Of a stretch of DNA of 36,092 nt, positions 8,532 to 17,449 are shown one piece after another. The notes below the pieces were generated by a model. It was not told the DNA's origin, ran no database searches, and saw only the letters and a program-made list of their open reading frames with translations. The stretch lies in assembly GCA_001917855.1 (NCBI GenBank), contig MNEU01000027.1, positions 1 to 36,092 on the forward strand, in the 5' to 3' direction. The DNA is from Armatimonadetes bacterium 13_1_40CM_64_14. Its GTDB lineage: Bacteria; Sysuimicrobiota; Sysuimicrobiia; Sysuimicrobiales; Kaftiobacteriaceae. Numbering within the stretch: position 1 is the stretch's first letter; each line of letters begins with the position of its first letter. The position numbers and the translations under genes were made by a program.

Positions 8532-9623
8532 ATGACCGGAATGCCGAGTGGAAAGCTAGTGAACCTGCCGCGCCTCGCGGATCGCGCGGGCCGATTCAAG
8601 ATGCTGGCGATCGATCAACGCGATTCGTTGCGGGCGTCCCTCGCCAAGGCCACTGCCCGAGAGCCTAAACAGGTCACGTATGCGGAGATGGCCACGGCAA
8701 AGGGAGTAATCACGGAGGTCCTTTCCCCGCACTCCACGGCGACCTTGGTGGACCCCGTGTTCGGGTTGCCCCAGGCCGTCAAACTCATCCCGGCAGACGT
8801 CGGCGTTCTCGTGGCGAACGAAGATAGTTACGAGCCGGCGGGGGCCGGCGGAAAGCAGCGGAAGGCGCGATCGATTGATGGGTGGTCGGTCTCCAAGGCG
8901 AAGCGTGCCGGCGCCAACGCCGTGAAGCTCCTTGTCTACTACACCCCTGAGGCGTCCGCCGAGGTCGTGGCCCACCAACAGCGTTTCGCCCGCACGGTCG
9001 GTGAGGAGTGTGTGAGGGAGGACATTCCCTTTCTCCTCGAGCTCGTCACGTATCCCATCCAGGAGCCCTCCGCGGATACTCCAGAATTTGCTCGCAAGCG
9101 CCCCGTGCACACGCTCGCCTCTGCCCGCGAATTCTCCAAAGACATCTACCACGTGGATATCCTGAAGCTGGAATTCCCCGGCGACTTGAAATATGCGCGC
9201 CCGTTCAGCCAGGGCGTATTCGACGGCAAGGACAGGCCGGCGATCTACGATGTGGAGCAGGTGCAGGCGTTTTGTCAGGAGCTCAACACCGCGGCCCAGC
9301 GCCCCTGGGTCATTCTCAGCGGCGGAGTGGCCATTAGGGAGTTTTTGGTCGCCCTCGAACTCGCGGTCGTAGCGGGGGCCAGCGGCTTTCTGTGTGGGCG
9401 GGCGATTTGGAAAGATGTCATTCCCAAGTATCCCGACCTGGATGCCATGCGCGCATTTCTCGTCGACGAAGGCGCGTACAACTTTGCCCGCGCCAATGCT
9501 GCAGCGCAACGAGCCCGTCCGTGGTTCGCCCACCCGCGCTATGGCGACTGGGAGAATGTGCAACTGATCGGCGCCGGCGAGCGCTGGTATCAGGACTACC
9601 ATCCGAGTTTCGGATCGGTGTGA
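8532..9623 (+). CDS. lacD: Class I aldolase of the LacD (tagatose 1,6-bisphosphate aldolase) family
   Basis: 363 aa from ATG 8532; KMLAIDQRDSLRASLAK, DPVFGLPQA, AVKLLVYYTPEA, VDILKLEFPGDLK, PWVILSGGVAIREFL, GASGFLCGRAIWKD. Confidence 0.85.
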   Translation: MTGMPSGKLVNLPRLADRAGRFKMLAIDQRDSLRASLAKATAREPKQVTYAEMATAKGVITEVLSPHSTATLVDPVFGLPQAVKLIPADVGVLVANEDSYEPAGAGGKQRKARSIDGWSVSKAKRAGANAVKLLVYYTPEASAEVVAHQQRFARTVGEECVREDIPFLLELVTYPIQEPSADTPEFARKRPVHTLASAREFSKDIYHVDILKLEFPGDLKYARPFSQGVFDGKDRPAIYDVEQVQAFCQELNTAAQRPWVILSGGVAIREFLVALELAVVAGASGFLCGRAIWKDVIPKYPDLDAMRAFLVDEGAYNFARANAAAQRARPWFAHPRYGDWENVQLIGAGERWYQDYHPSFGSV

Positions 9624-9638
9624 TGAGGAGGACAGGGG

Positions 9639-9854
9639 ATGGAACGAACGAGACGCAAGGGTGAGTCTATTCTGGTGCTGGCGGCGCGCTGGATGATCGC
9701 GGTCGTCTTGCTGACCGTGGGCACGGTCTTATTGGCTACCGCCGCCTACGCTGCCTACATCGCGAAGTTGTGGACAGCGGCCGCGCGCGGGGAAACCGCA
9801 TGGCCGAATCGCCCTGCGACTGAGCGGTCACACATTTCCCCACCGCGCGCGTGA
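9639..9854 (+). CDS. Small single-pass membrane protein, unknown function
   Basis: 71 aa with one hydrophobic helix WMIAVVLLTVGTVLLATAAYAAYIA, immediately downstream of and co-directional with the aldolase. Confidence 0.4.
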   Translation: MERTRRKGESILVLAARWMIAVVLLTVGTVLLATAAYAAYIAKLWTAAARGETAWPNRPATERSHISPPRA

Positions 9855-10043
9855 CAATTTTCGAAGCGGGACTGGCCGTGGGGGCCCTGCCAGATCCGTC
9901 CTCGGTGCTCGCACAGACGCAGATCATCTGGTCTGTATGCCTCGCATCGGCCCCCGGCTGCCTGACCGGGTCGTCCCTCCACGATGTCGAAAGGGAGGGG
10001 CGGCGGATGCGGGCGGGCGCAGGAACCGGAGGAAGACACTCTC

Positions 10044-11213
10044 GTGAGCACGGCTGATGTCGTGATCATTGGCGGTGGATCGACGGGGACGAGCGCCGCT
10101 TTTCAGCTCGCGCGGCGGCGGTACGGCAAGGTCATCCTGGTCGAGCGCGAGACCGTTGGGGCTGGTCCCACGGCAAAGACGATCGGGATCGTCCGGCTGC
10201 ACTACTCCTACGAACCGCTGGTCCGTCTGGCCTCCCGCAGCCGGGACTTGTTTGGCCAGTTTGAGGAACTCACGGGCGCAGTCGCCGACTTCACGCGCTG
10301 CGGATTTCTCCTCCTAGCCGCCGAAGGCGAGATGCCTGGCCTGCGGGCCAACGTGGACCTGCAGCACCATTTGGGCATTCGCTCGGCGGTGGTGACACCG
10401 ACGGAGATCGCGGGTCTGGATCCGCGCATGAATATCGACGGCGTCGCGGGAGGCGCGTGGGAGCCTGAGTCCGGGTTCGCCGATGGCTATGCGACGGCGA
10501 GTGGGTTTGCTGGGGCAGCGCGCCGAGCGGGGGCGGAGGTCTGGGAGACAACGGCTGCGCAGCGGATTATCGTCGAGCGGTCTGTCGTCTGCGGCGTGCA
10601 GACCGCTCGCGGTGAGATCATTACCCCGACCGTGCTGGTCGCCTGCGGCCCGTGGACGCCACAGCTATTACAGCCCCTCGGTGTGGACGTCCCGATCCAG
10701 AGCTCGCGCCAGCAGGTGGTCCAACTTGGACTCCCCGCCGCATTCGGCCCGCTGGCGATCATCATCGAAGACATGGCGCTTGGCTTCTACGTGCGACCGG
10801 AGACGGGGGACACGGTGCTGGCCGGGGTGCTGGAGGAAGAAGCCGAACAGATCGTGCCGGCCGATGAATACAACCGAGGCGTGGACTTTGATTTCGTCGA
10901 ACGCACCGGGCGGGCGTGGGCCTACCGTTACCCCGGTGCGAGCGAAGCCCAATTTCGCCAGGGGTACGCCAGTCTTTATGACATAACTCCGGACTGGCAG
11001 CCGGTGTTGGGCGCCGTCGAGGGGATCCGAGGACTGTACCTCGCCGCGGGCTTTTCTGGCCACGGGTTCAAGCTGAGCCCCGCGCTCGGCGAAGTCTTGG
11101 CCGCGCTTGTCGCCGGGGAGGTCCCACCCATCGATGTGTCGATGTTTCGCCTTTCGCGGTTCGCCGACGGCCACCTCATCCGGGGTCGGCACGCCCAGGG
11201 GATTCTCGGGTAA
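10044..11213 (+). CDS. FAD-dependent oxidoreductase (DAO / sarcosine oxidase beta-like)
   Basis: From GTG 10044: VSTADVVIIGGGSTGTSAAFQLARR..., FYVRPETGDTVLAG, YLAAGFSGHGFKLSPALGEVLA. Confidence 0.85.
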   Translation: MSTADVVIIGGGSTGTSAAFQLARRRYGKVILVERETVGAGPTAKTIGIVRLHYSYEPLVRLASRSRDLFGQFEELTGAVADFTRCGFLLLAAEGEMPGLRANVDLQHHLGIRSAVVTPTEIAGLDPRMNIDGVAGGAWEPESGFADGYATASGFAGAARRAGAEVWETTAAQRIIVERSVVCGVQTARGEIITPTVLVACGPWTPQLLQPLGVDVPIQSSRQQVVQLGLPAAFGPLAIIIEDMALGFYVRPETGDTVLAGVLEEEAEQIVPADEYNRGVDFDFVERTGRAWAYRYPGASEAQFRQGYASLYDITPDWQPVLGAVEGIRGLYLAAGFSGHGFKLSPALGEVLAALVAGEVPPIDVSMFRLSRFADGHLIRGRHAQGILG

Positions 11214-11369
11214 TGACGACGGGCCGCCGTTTGCCCTCCGGCAAAAGATCATTGACCGCAGACATCGCGTGAGGCGTGTGAAGTCGCGGCACTCACGCTC
11301 CGACCGAGGCGACGCAGCTGAGGGAGTCAGGAGGAGCATCCCGCGCGTTCTGGTATTCCTAATAGGGTC

Positions 11370-12452
11370 ATGATTTTCACATTCGTGGGCGAGTACGCTG
11401 ATCCAACCTTGGCCAAGATAGCCACGGGGCTCCGGGCAGTATTTGAGCGCCGCGGTCACGAGTACACGGAGGATCCGGAAGCCGAGGACCTGCGCATCGT
11501 CTTCAACTTCATCGATATCGACCATCCCCGCCCGTATCGCCGGCGGGCGAAGGCGATCTTCGTCGTGGCTCTGGCCGTGACCACCGAGCGGCCCGATGAT
11601 GTGCTCCGGCAGGGATACCCGTTGTTGGTGCGCTCGCTGGCGAACCTCTGCGTCTACCTCGTGCGCGCGCACGAGGCCGTGCACACCTACTTTGTGACGC
11701 TTGAGCAAGGATACTACCCCGCCCCAGACCTGGCGGGGCAGGACTACTTCGACTACATCTACGACCGGTTGCACCCCCTGGCGTCCTCCCAACTGGTCAT
11801 CGACAACGAGTTTGTTCCGGACTTGGAAAGGGAGTTATGGGATGGCGACTCCCTCACGACGCAGCTCAGCGCGGCGGGGCGGCGCCTGGACGCCCTGGCC
11901 TTGCTGCCGGCGCCGTTTCCGATCCACGAGCTGCTAGACGAGCGCGACCTGCGGCATATCGAGCGGTTGTATGGGATCGGCGGGCTCTCTTACGGCAATC
12001 TGAGCGTGCGCAAAGACGCGCGGCGGTTCTGGATGAGTGCGAGCGGCGTCGATAAGGGCAACATGACCGCGATCGGACGCGACATGCTGCTGGTGAAAGG
12101 CTTCGATGATAAGCGCAACGTCATGTTGCTCAGTGTGCCCCCCGAGGTCAAGCCTCGCCGTGTCTCTGTGGACGCGATCGAGCACTGGATGATCTACACG
12201 GAGCATCCGCGCGTCGGCGCCATCGTGCACGTGCACGCGTGGATGGAAGACGTCGCCTCCACGACGATCAACTATCCCTGTGGGACGATCCAGCTCGCCC
12301 GAGCGGTGGCCGAGCTCCTGCGCGAATCTCCCACGCCCGACCGCGCTGTGGTCGGCCTGAAGAACCACGGCCTCACCATCACAGGCCCGAGTCTAGATGA
12401 CATCTTCAACCGTCTCGAGCGGGGGTTCATCCGTCAGGTCCCGATGTCCTGA
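11370..12452 (+). CDS. Two-domain protein: unknown N-terminal domain + class II aldolase/adducin-like C-terminal domain
   Basis: 360 aa; C-terminal GGLSYGNLSVRKDARRFWMSASGVDKGNM, HPRVGAIVHVHAW, VVGLKNHGLTITGPSLDDIFNRLE; N-terminal ~180 aa not recognised. Confidence 0.75.
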   Translation: MIFTFVGEYADPTLAKIATGLRAVFERRGHEYTEDPEAEDLRIVFNFIDIDHPRPYRRRAKAIFVVALAVTTERPDDVLRQGYPLLVRSLANLCVYLVRAHEAVHTYFVTLEQGYYPAPDLAGQDYFDYIYDRLHPLASSQLVIDNEFVPDLERELWDGDSLTTQLSAAGRRLDALALLPAPFPIHELLDERDLRHIERLYGIGGLSYGNLSVRKDARRFWMSASGVDKGNMTAIGRDMLLVKGFDDKRNVMLLSVPPEVKPRRVSVDAIEHWMIYTEHPRVGAIVHVHAWMEDVASTTINYPCGTIQLARAVAELLRESPTPDRAVVGLKNHGLTITGPSLDDIFNRLERGFIRQVPMS

Positions 12453-12534
12453 TCGCTTCGCCGCGGAATCCCAGCCCACATGTTGCCCGGCGACTCACAA
12501 GTGATTCACCCGCCCGAGGTGTGTAGCGCGTAAG

Positions 12535-13761
12535 ATGAAGGCCCTCGTCTTCAATCCCACCATCCCTCGATTCCTTGCCACCAAGGCACTGGGACAGGTG
12601 AACCGCCGGGCGGTGTGGGGTCCGTGGGCACCCTTGCAGCTGCGCGAGGTGCCCGACCCGCCGCTTCCCGGAGCAGACTGGGTGCGCATCGGCGTCCGAT
12701 TAGGCGGCATATGTGGCAGCGACCTGCACACCATTCACCTGGATACGAGCCCGGCGCTGTCGGCCCTCACCTCGTTTCCGTTTGTGTTGGGCCACGAAAA
12801 CGTGGGGACGGTCCTGGAAGCCGGCTCGGACGTACACGGATTGTACGTCGGACAGCGTGTCACGGTGGAGCCGACCTTGCCCTGTGCGGCGCGCGGGGTG
12901 CCGCCGTGCGAGAACTGTTCGGCCGGTCGGTACAATTTGTGCCTGCGCACGTCCGACGGGCACCTCAGTCCCGGGCTCATGGTCGGGGCGTGCCGCGACA
13001 CCGGCGGCAGCTGGGGGGAGACGTTCGTGTCCCACCGATCCCAGGTGTTGCCGGTGCCGGATGACGTGCCCGATGAGCAGGCGCTCCTGGCTGAACCGAT
13101 GGCCTGCGCGCTCCACCCCCTGCTGGGTGCGCCCCCCGCAGACGGCAGCTCGGTCTTGGTGATTGGAGGCGGAGTCATCGGCCAGTGCGCTATTGCCGCA
13201 GTGCGCGCGGTCGGCAGCAGTGCCCGCGTCGTGGCGTTGGTCAAGCATCCTTTTCAGGGGGAGATGGCACGTCAACTGGGCGCGACCGATGTCGTGCAGC
13301 TCAGCCGAGGCGACGGGTACTATGATGCGGTCGCGGATCTCGTCGGTGGAGTCTTGCGGCGACCGATGATCGGGCGGCGCGTTCTGGTCGGCGGAGCGGA
13401 TCTCACCATCGAGTGTGTCGGGTCCTCCCGTAGTCTTGACGACGCGCTGCGCTTAACGAAGCCGGGGGGGCAAGTGATGCTCCTTGGATTAGCGGCGGTG
13501 GCAGCGGTGGACTGGACGCCCGTATGGTGGAAGGAGCTGCGCGTCACCGGGAGCTACATCTACGGCGTGGAACACTGGGGGGGACGCACGGCCAAGACGA
13601 TGGAACTCGTGCTGGACTGGATGGCGAGCGGGACGCTCGCACTCGGTCGCTTGGTTACCCACCGATTTCCTCTGTCATCCTACCGCGCGGCCCTGCTCAC
13701 CGCGATGGGCAAGGCGCAGTCCCGGGCCTTCAAGGTCGCCTTCCAGATGCGGCCAATCTGA
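12535..13761 (+). CDS. Zinc-dependent alcohol dehydrogenase (MDR family)
   Basis: GGICGSDLHTIHLD, VLGHENVGTVLEAG, CENCSAGRYNLC, LVIGGGVIGQCAIAAVRA. Confidence 0.88.
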   Translation: MKALVFNPTIPRFLATKALGQVNRRAVWGPWAPLQLREVPDPPLPGADWVRIGVRLGGICGSDLHTIHLDTSPALSALTSFPFVLGHENVGTVLEAGSDVHGLYVGQRVTVEPTLPCAARGVPPCENCSAGRYNLCLRTSDGHLSPGLMVGACRDTGGSWGETFVSHRSQVLPVPDDVPDEQALLAEPMACALHPLLGAPPADGSSVLVIGGGVIGQCAIAAVRAVGSSARVVALVKHPFQGEMARQLGATDVVQLSRGDGYYDAVADLVGGVLRRPMIGRRVLVGGADLTIECVGSSRSLDDALRLTKPGGQVMLLGLAAVAAVDWTPVWWKELRVTGSYIYGVEHWGGRTAKTMELVLDWMASGTLALGRLVTHRFPLSSYRAALLTAMGKAQSRAFKVAFQMRPI

Positions 13762-13830
13762 CGGCACCCGATCAAGCTGCCATGTATCTGAGACGACGAT
13801 GGGCATGCCGGTGATCGCAGCTGACGTTCA

Positions 13831-15105
13831 CTACGGGTAGATGCCCCGTGTGAGCAGGGCGTCTGCGACCCGTTTCACTGCGTAGATGAGCGCCGCCGTC
13901 CGCCACAGGACATCCTGGTCCCGCGCGAGTTGAACAACTCCCCTAAACGCCTGCACCATGATCCGTTCCAATCGCTGGTTGATCTCCTCTTCGGACCAGA
14001 ACAACGACTGCAGGTCCTGCACCCACTCGAAGTAGGAGACCGTCACGCCTCCTGCGTTTGCCAGGATGTCCGGGACGATCACAATCCCGCGGTCGGCGAG
14101 GATCTCGTCGGCCTCGGGGGTCGTCGGACCGTTCGCTCCTTCCACGATGATCTTCGTGTGAATCCGCGATGCATTTTCCCGCGTAATTTGTCCTTCCAAG
14201 GCTGCCGGGACGAGGAACTCGCAGGGCAACTCCAGCAGCTCAGTGTTGCTCACGGCGGTGGTACTCGGGAATCCGGCGACGCTCCCGGTCTGCTGGACGT
14301 GCCGGAGGACGGCTCGGGGATCGAGCCCGTTAGGGCCGTGGATGCCGCCGCTCACGTCGCTGATCCCCACGATCTTGCAGCCCTGGTCGTGCAATAAGTA
14401 CGCGGCTACCGATCCCACGTTGCCAAACCCTTGTACAACCACGCGACTGCCCGCAAAAGGCATTTCCTGCATCCGCGCAGCTTCTCGCGCCGCGATCATG
14501 ACTCCGCGGCCGGTCGCTTCGCGCCGTCCGGCCGACCCACCGATGCTGATCGGCTTGCCCGTGACGACAGCCGGCACGGAGTGACCGAGGTGCATGCTAT
14601 ACGTATCCATGAACCATGCCATGATCTGGTCATTGGTGCCGACGTCCGGCGCGGGGATGTCGCCGTCCGGGCGAACGATGACGCTAATCTCGGTGGCGTA
14701 GCGTCGGGTCAAGTGCTCAAGTTCGGTCCGGGACAATTGCGCAGGATCGCAGGCCACGCCGCCCTTGGCCCCGCCGTACGGGAGGTGCATCAACGCGCAC
14801 TTCCAGCTCATCAGCATCGCCAGCGCACGCACCTCGTTGAGGTCCACCCGCGGGTTGTACCGAATGCCGCCCTTGGTGGGACCGAGCACCGAGCTGTGGT
14901 GGACGCGGTAGCCCGTGAACACGCGGACGCTGCCGTCGTCCATCTGGACAGGGAACGTCACGCGCAGTTCCCGGTGGGGGAAGGCGAGATACTCACGGAT
15001 TCCTCGTTTGAGAGGGATGTGGTCGGCCGCGCGATGGAACTGCTGCAACGCGGCTTCCCAGGGGTCATCCTTCGGGTGGACGGCGGGGGCGACGGATGTT
15101 TTCAT
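13831..15105 (-). CDS. gdhA: Glu/Leu/Phe/Val dehydrogenase (glutamate dehydrogenase)
   Basis: 424 aa; VHHSSVLGPTKGGIRYNPRV, ALMHLPYGGAKGGVACDP, VVQGFGNVGSVAAYLL, IIVEGANGPTTPEAD. Confidence 0.93.
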   Translation of the reverse strand: MKTSVAPAVHPKDDPWEAALQQFHRAADHIPLKRGIREYLAFPHRELRVTFPVQMDDGSVRVFTGYRVHHSSVLGPTKGGIRYNPRVDLNEVRALAMLMSWKCALMHLPYGGAKGGVACDPAQLSRTELEHLTRRYATEISVIVRPDGDIPAPDVGTNDQIMAWFMDTYSMHLGHSVPAVVTGKPISIGGSAGRREATGRGVMIAAREAARMQEMPFAGSRVVVQGFGNVGSVAAYLLHDQGCKIVGISDVSGGIHGPNGLDPRAVLRHVQQTGSVAGFPSTTAVSNTELLELPCEFLVPAALEGQITRENASRIHTKIIVEGANGPTTPEADEILADRGIVIVPDILANAGGVTVSYFEWVQDLQSLFWSEEEINQRLERIMVQAFRGVVQLARDQDVLWRTAALIYAVKRVADALLTRGIYP

Positions 15106-15187
15106 CCAGCTTCACTCGGGCGCAGCAGAGTCCCACCCGCTACGTTCCCAGGCAAGGCTGCCGGGTAGACGGCAGGGGACGGTATGC

Positions 15188-16306
15188 CTACAGCTTGCCG
15201 GCGATCCAATCCCCGACGAGATATCCGAGGACGGCGATTCCCAATCCAACGACGAACATGTCCAGCCCGCTCCGGAACACGCCGCGTCCGGTGAAGATGC
15301 TGCGCGCGCCGCCCACGCCAAAGTGCGACAGCATGCTGATGCTAAACGCGATCCAGATGGCAGTCGGCCCGCGCAGGATGAGGAACGGAAACACCGGAAT
15401 GAAAGCGCCGACCGCGGTGGCGACCCCGGTGATCCACCCTTCTCGCAGCGGAGACATGGAGGCGGCGCCAATCCCCAGTTCGAGTTGCGCCTGCTCCTGC
15501 AGGGCTTGGTCGGGGTTTTCCATCACTTGCCGAGCGGAGCGGCGCGCGGCGTCGGGATGCATGCCGCGTGTCTGGTAGAGAAGGGCGAGCTCAGTTTCTT
15601 CCAGGTCAGGCATCACTCGGAGTTCTTCCTTTTCGATCGCGATCTCGTGCGTGTAGACCTCGCGTTCGCTCTTCGCAGCGAGGAAGCCGCTGCTGCCCAT
15701 GGACAAAGCATCGGCGAACAGGCCAGCGACTCCCGACACCACGATAATGTGGTGCGGAACGTTGGCGCCCAAGACCCCCATCACCAGCCCGAAGTTCGCC
15801 GTGAGGCCGTCATTAAAGCCGTACACGGCGTTCCGCAAGAACCCCCCGGACGCGGTGCGGTGCCAGGGTTCCCCCTTCGTCCCGAGCAGTTCGCCCAGTT
15901 GGGCCGCATGGGCAGCGGACTCTTTGGCCAGTTCCGCTGCGGTGCGCATAGCGTCTGTGTTGTCGTAGCGAGTAGCATCACGGAGGTACCCTTTGGTCTC
16001 GCGGCCCTCCTCCGCCAGGAGGAGTGAGGTCAACAGCCGCCAGCCGAAAAGCCTGCCGACCAGCAGCATGATCCGCGCTCGCAGACTCGGTCGCATGGAC
16101 GGCAACGACACGCCCGCCCCGCGCAGCACCTGCGTCCATCGGGCGACGTGTTGGTCCTCCACCTGGGCGAGGTCACTGAAAATCTTGGCCCGGGTGGGGT
16201 CCTGTTCGGCGGCGGCGATGTGGCGATACAGGAACGCCGCATCACCCTCATCCTGCCAGTGCTCCCGCCACAGGTTCTGTTGGTGGGGAATCCGAGCGTT
16301 CTCCAT
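15188..16306 (-). CDS. Ferritin-like/rubrerythrin domain fused to VIT1/CCC1 membrane domain
   Basis: From ATG 16306: MENARIPHQQNLWREHWQDEGDAAFLYRHIAAAEQDP...AQVEDQHVARW (ferritin-like) then FLRNAVYGFNDGLTANFGLVMGVLG...GLFADALSMGSSGFLAAKSEREVY (VIT1). Confidence 0.85.
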   Translation of the reverse strand: MENARIPHQQNLWREHWQDEGDAAFLYRHIAAAEQDPTRAKIFSDLAQVEDQHVARWTQVLRGAGVSLPSMRPSLRARIMLLVGRLFGWRLLTSLLLAEEGRETKGYLRDATRYDNTDAMRTAAELAKESAAHAAQLGELLGTKGEPWHRTASGGFLRNAVYGFNDGLTANFGLVMGVLGANVPHHIIVVSGVAGLFADALSMGSSGFLAAKSEREVYTHEIAIEKEELRVMPDLEETELALLYQTRGMHPDAARRSARQVMENPDQALQEQAQLELGIGAASMSPLREGWITGVATAVGAFIPVFPFLILRGPTAIWIAFSISMLSHFGVGGARSIFTGRGVFRSGLDMFVVGLGIAVLGYLVGDWIAGKL

Positions 16307-16454
16307 CTCTGCGCATCTTATGGTTCTGACCGGGTGCGCTCGCTCCTCCCGTGTGCGCACTTGGGCGGATGCCGCGTCCCGTTGCGTGCCGACGGGTGGG
16401 GGCCTCACGCGGTAGTACGGACGTACAGTTTTCCGTATAATCGGTATGGCACGG

Positions 16455-16541
16455 GGGCGGGTGCCTGAGCGGCAAAGGGAGCTGACTGTAGATCAGCTGG
16501 CCGAACGGTCTTCAGAGGTTCGAGTCCTCTCCCGCCCACCA
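16455..16541 (+). tRNA. tRNA-Tyr (GTA)
   Basis: Acceptor GGGCGGG/CCCGCCC, anticodon arm GCTGA CTGTAGA TCAGC, long variable arm, T arm AGAGG TTCGAGT CCTCT, encoded ACCA. Confidence 0.95.
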
Positions 16542-16618
16542 TTCGCTTTGCGAGACCCGTCGACATCGTTGGTTTGTCAGGTTCCTGAGGTTAGTGGGCT
16601 TAAGGGCTTCAGGATCGA

Positions 16619-16692
16619 GCGGGGATAGCTCAAAGGTAGAGCTCCGGCCTTCCAAGCCGGGGATGCGGGTTCGATTCCCGTTCCCCGCTCCA
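16619..16692 (+). tRNA. tRNA-Gly (TCC)
   Basis: Acceptor GCGGGGA/TTCCCCGC, anticodon arm CCGGC CTTCCAA GCCGG, T arm GCGGG TTCGATT CCCGT, encoded TCCA. Confidence 0.95.
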
Positions 16693-16700
16693 CGATCGCC

Positions 16701-16850
16701 TCAATGCAGGCGCACGTTCGCGGCGTCGGAACTCACCGAGCGGGTTAGCAGCCGGTTAGCAACCTCGGCGGCGCGCTCCTGGCCCGTCCCGTGCACGTAG
16801 GTCCAGCGCCTCAAGACAATCGATGCGGAGAATTGGCACTGCGGCTGGAA
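16701..16850 (-). pseudogene. Probable C-terminal remnant of a tyrosine recombinase/integrase
   Basis: Minus translation ending 9 nt from the tRNA-Gly CCA: ...VLRRWTYVHGTGQERAAEVANRLLTRSVSSD; resembles the T..Y.HV.......AAE....LL tail of phage-type integrases; no catalytic core visible. Confidence 0.45.
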
Positions 16851-16929
16851 GTAACCGCAGATCGCCATCAGCGTGTTTGAGAAGTGTCCTGCTGGGTTTC
16901 CTGCCGCCGCCGGAGTCCCTTGCATCCGG

Positions 16930-17099
16930 CAGCGGGCCGCGCAGTACCACTGCGACCGTCGGCGGGGGAGGAACCACTCGCCGCAACCCCTGCAAAGACG
17001 CCGTCTCGGCAGATGGCGCCTCCGCGATGCAATCTGACGGCACCGAGCGGAGGACAACGGATGGATCACCTGCGTGACGTTGACTTCATTGAAAAGCAT
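16930..17099 (-). other. Zinc-finger-like ORF segment (fused in frame to the integrase-like tail)
   Basis: RLCRGCGEWFLPRRRSQWYCAARCRMQ has the C..CG..F.PRR..Q.YC...CR pattern of small zinc ribbons. Confidence 0.4.
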
Positions 17100-17286
17100 G
17101 GCGGTTTCCGCGAATGCCCAAGCGTCAGAAGACTTGAGCTTAACGACAGGTCAGGTAGCGCAGGTCCTTAGAATCGCGCAATCCCCTGCGTCGCGGTGGG
17201 AAAACGGCACACGAAGGATTCACCCGGCGTTTGAACGACTGATCGGGCTCACCCTCTCGCGCAGTGCGGCCGGACCACACACCTAG
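17098..17286 (+). CDS. Small helix-turn-helix (XRE-like) protein
   Basis: MAVSANAQASEDLSLTTGQVAQVLRIAQSPASRWENGTRRIHPAFERLIGLTLSRSAAGPHT*; SRWENGTRRIHPAFERLI is typical of XRE-like HTH. Confidence 0.5.
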   Translation: MAVSANAQASEDLSLTTGQVAQVLRIAQSPASRWENGTRRIHPAFERLIGLTLSRSAAGPHT

Positions 17287-17403
17287 CGACTTCAGAGGAG
17301 GTGGTGGAGATGGGCGAGGGCGTCAAAAAGATCGTTAGAAAGCCAACGCTCACGCCGCCAGAACCCGCGTCAGACGTGGGGATTGAGAGCCAAAGTGAGC
17401 GTT

Positions 17404-17449
17404 GGCCCGCGGAGCCGTAGGTCGTGGGTTCAAATCCTGCCAGGCGCGC
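17404..17449 (+). repeat. tRNA 3'-half-like fragment (T arm + acceptor strand), no recognisable 5' half
   Basis: GGAGCCGTAGGTCGTGGGTTCAAATCCTGCCAGGCGCG; TTCAAAT T loop with GTGGG/CCTGC stem and CAGGCGC acceptor-like strand. Confidence 0.5.

Noticed and set aside
8556-9602. 348-aa antisense ORF opposite the LacD-like aldolase
   Set aside because: High-GC shadow ORF; low-complexity R/G/H-rich translation with no domain pattern, while the sense frame has clear catalytic motifs.
14915-16027. 370-aa plus-strand ORF (and 14431-15168) opposite gdhA and the VIT1 fusion
   Set aside because: Antisense to two well-supported genes and spans their boundary; no recognisable motif.
17343-17449. Complete unusual tRNA ending in GGGTTCAAATCCTGCCAGGCGCG
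   Set aside because: Could not form a D arm or an anticodon loop with U33, and no matching 5' acceptor strand; treated as a fragment.
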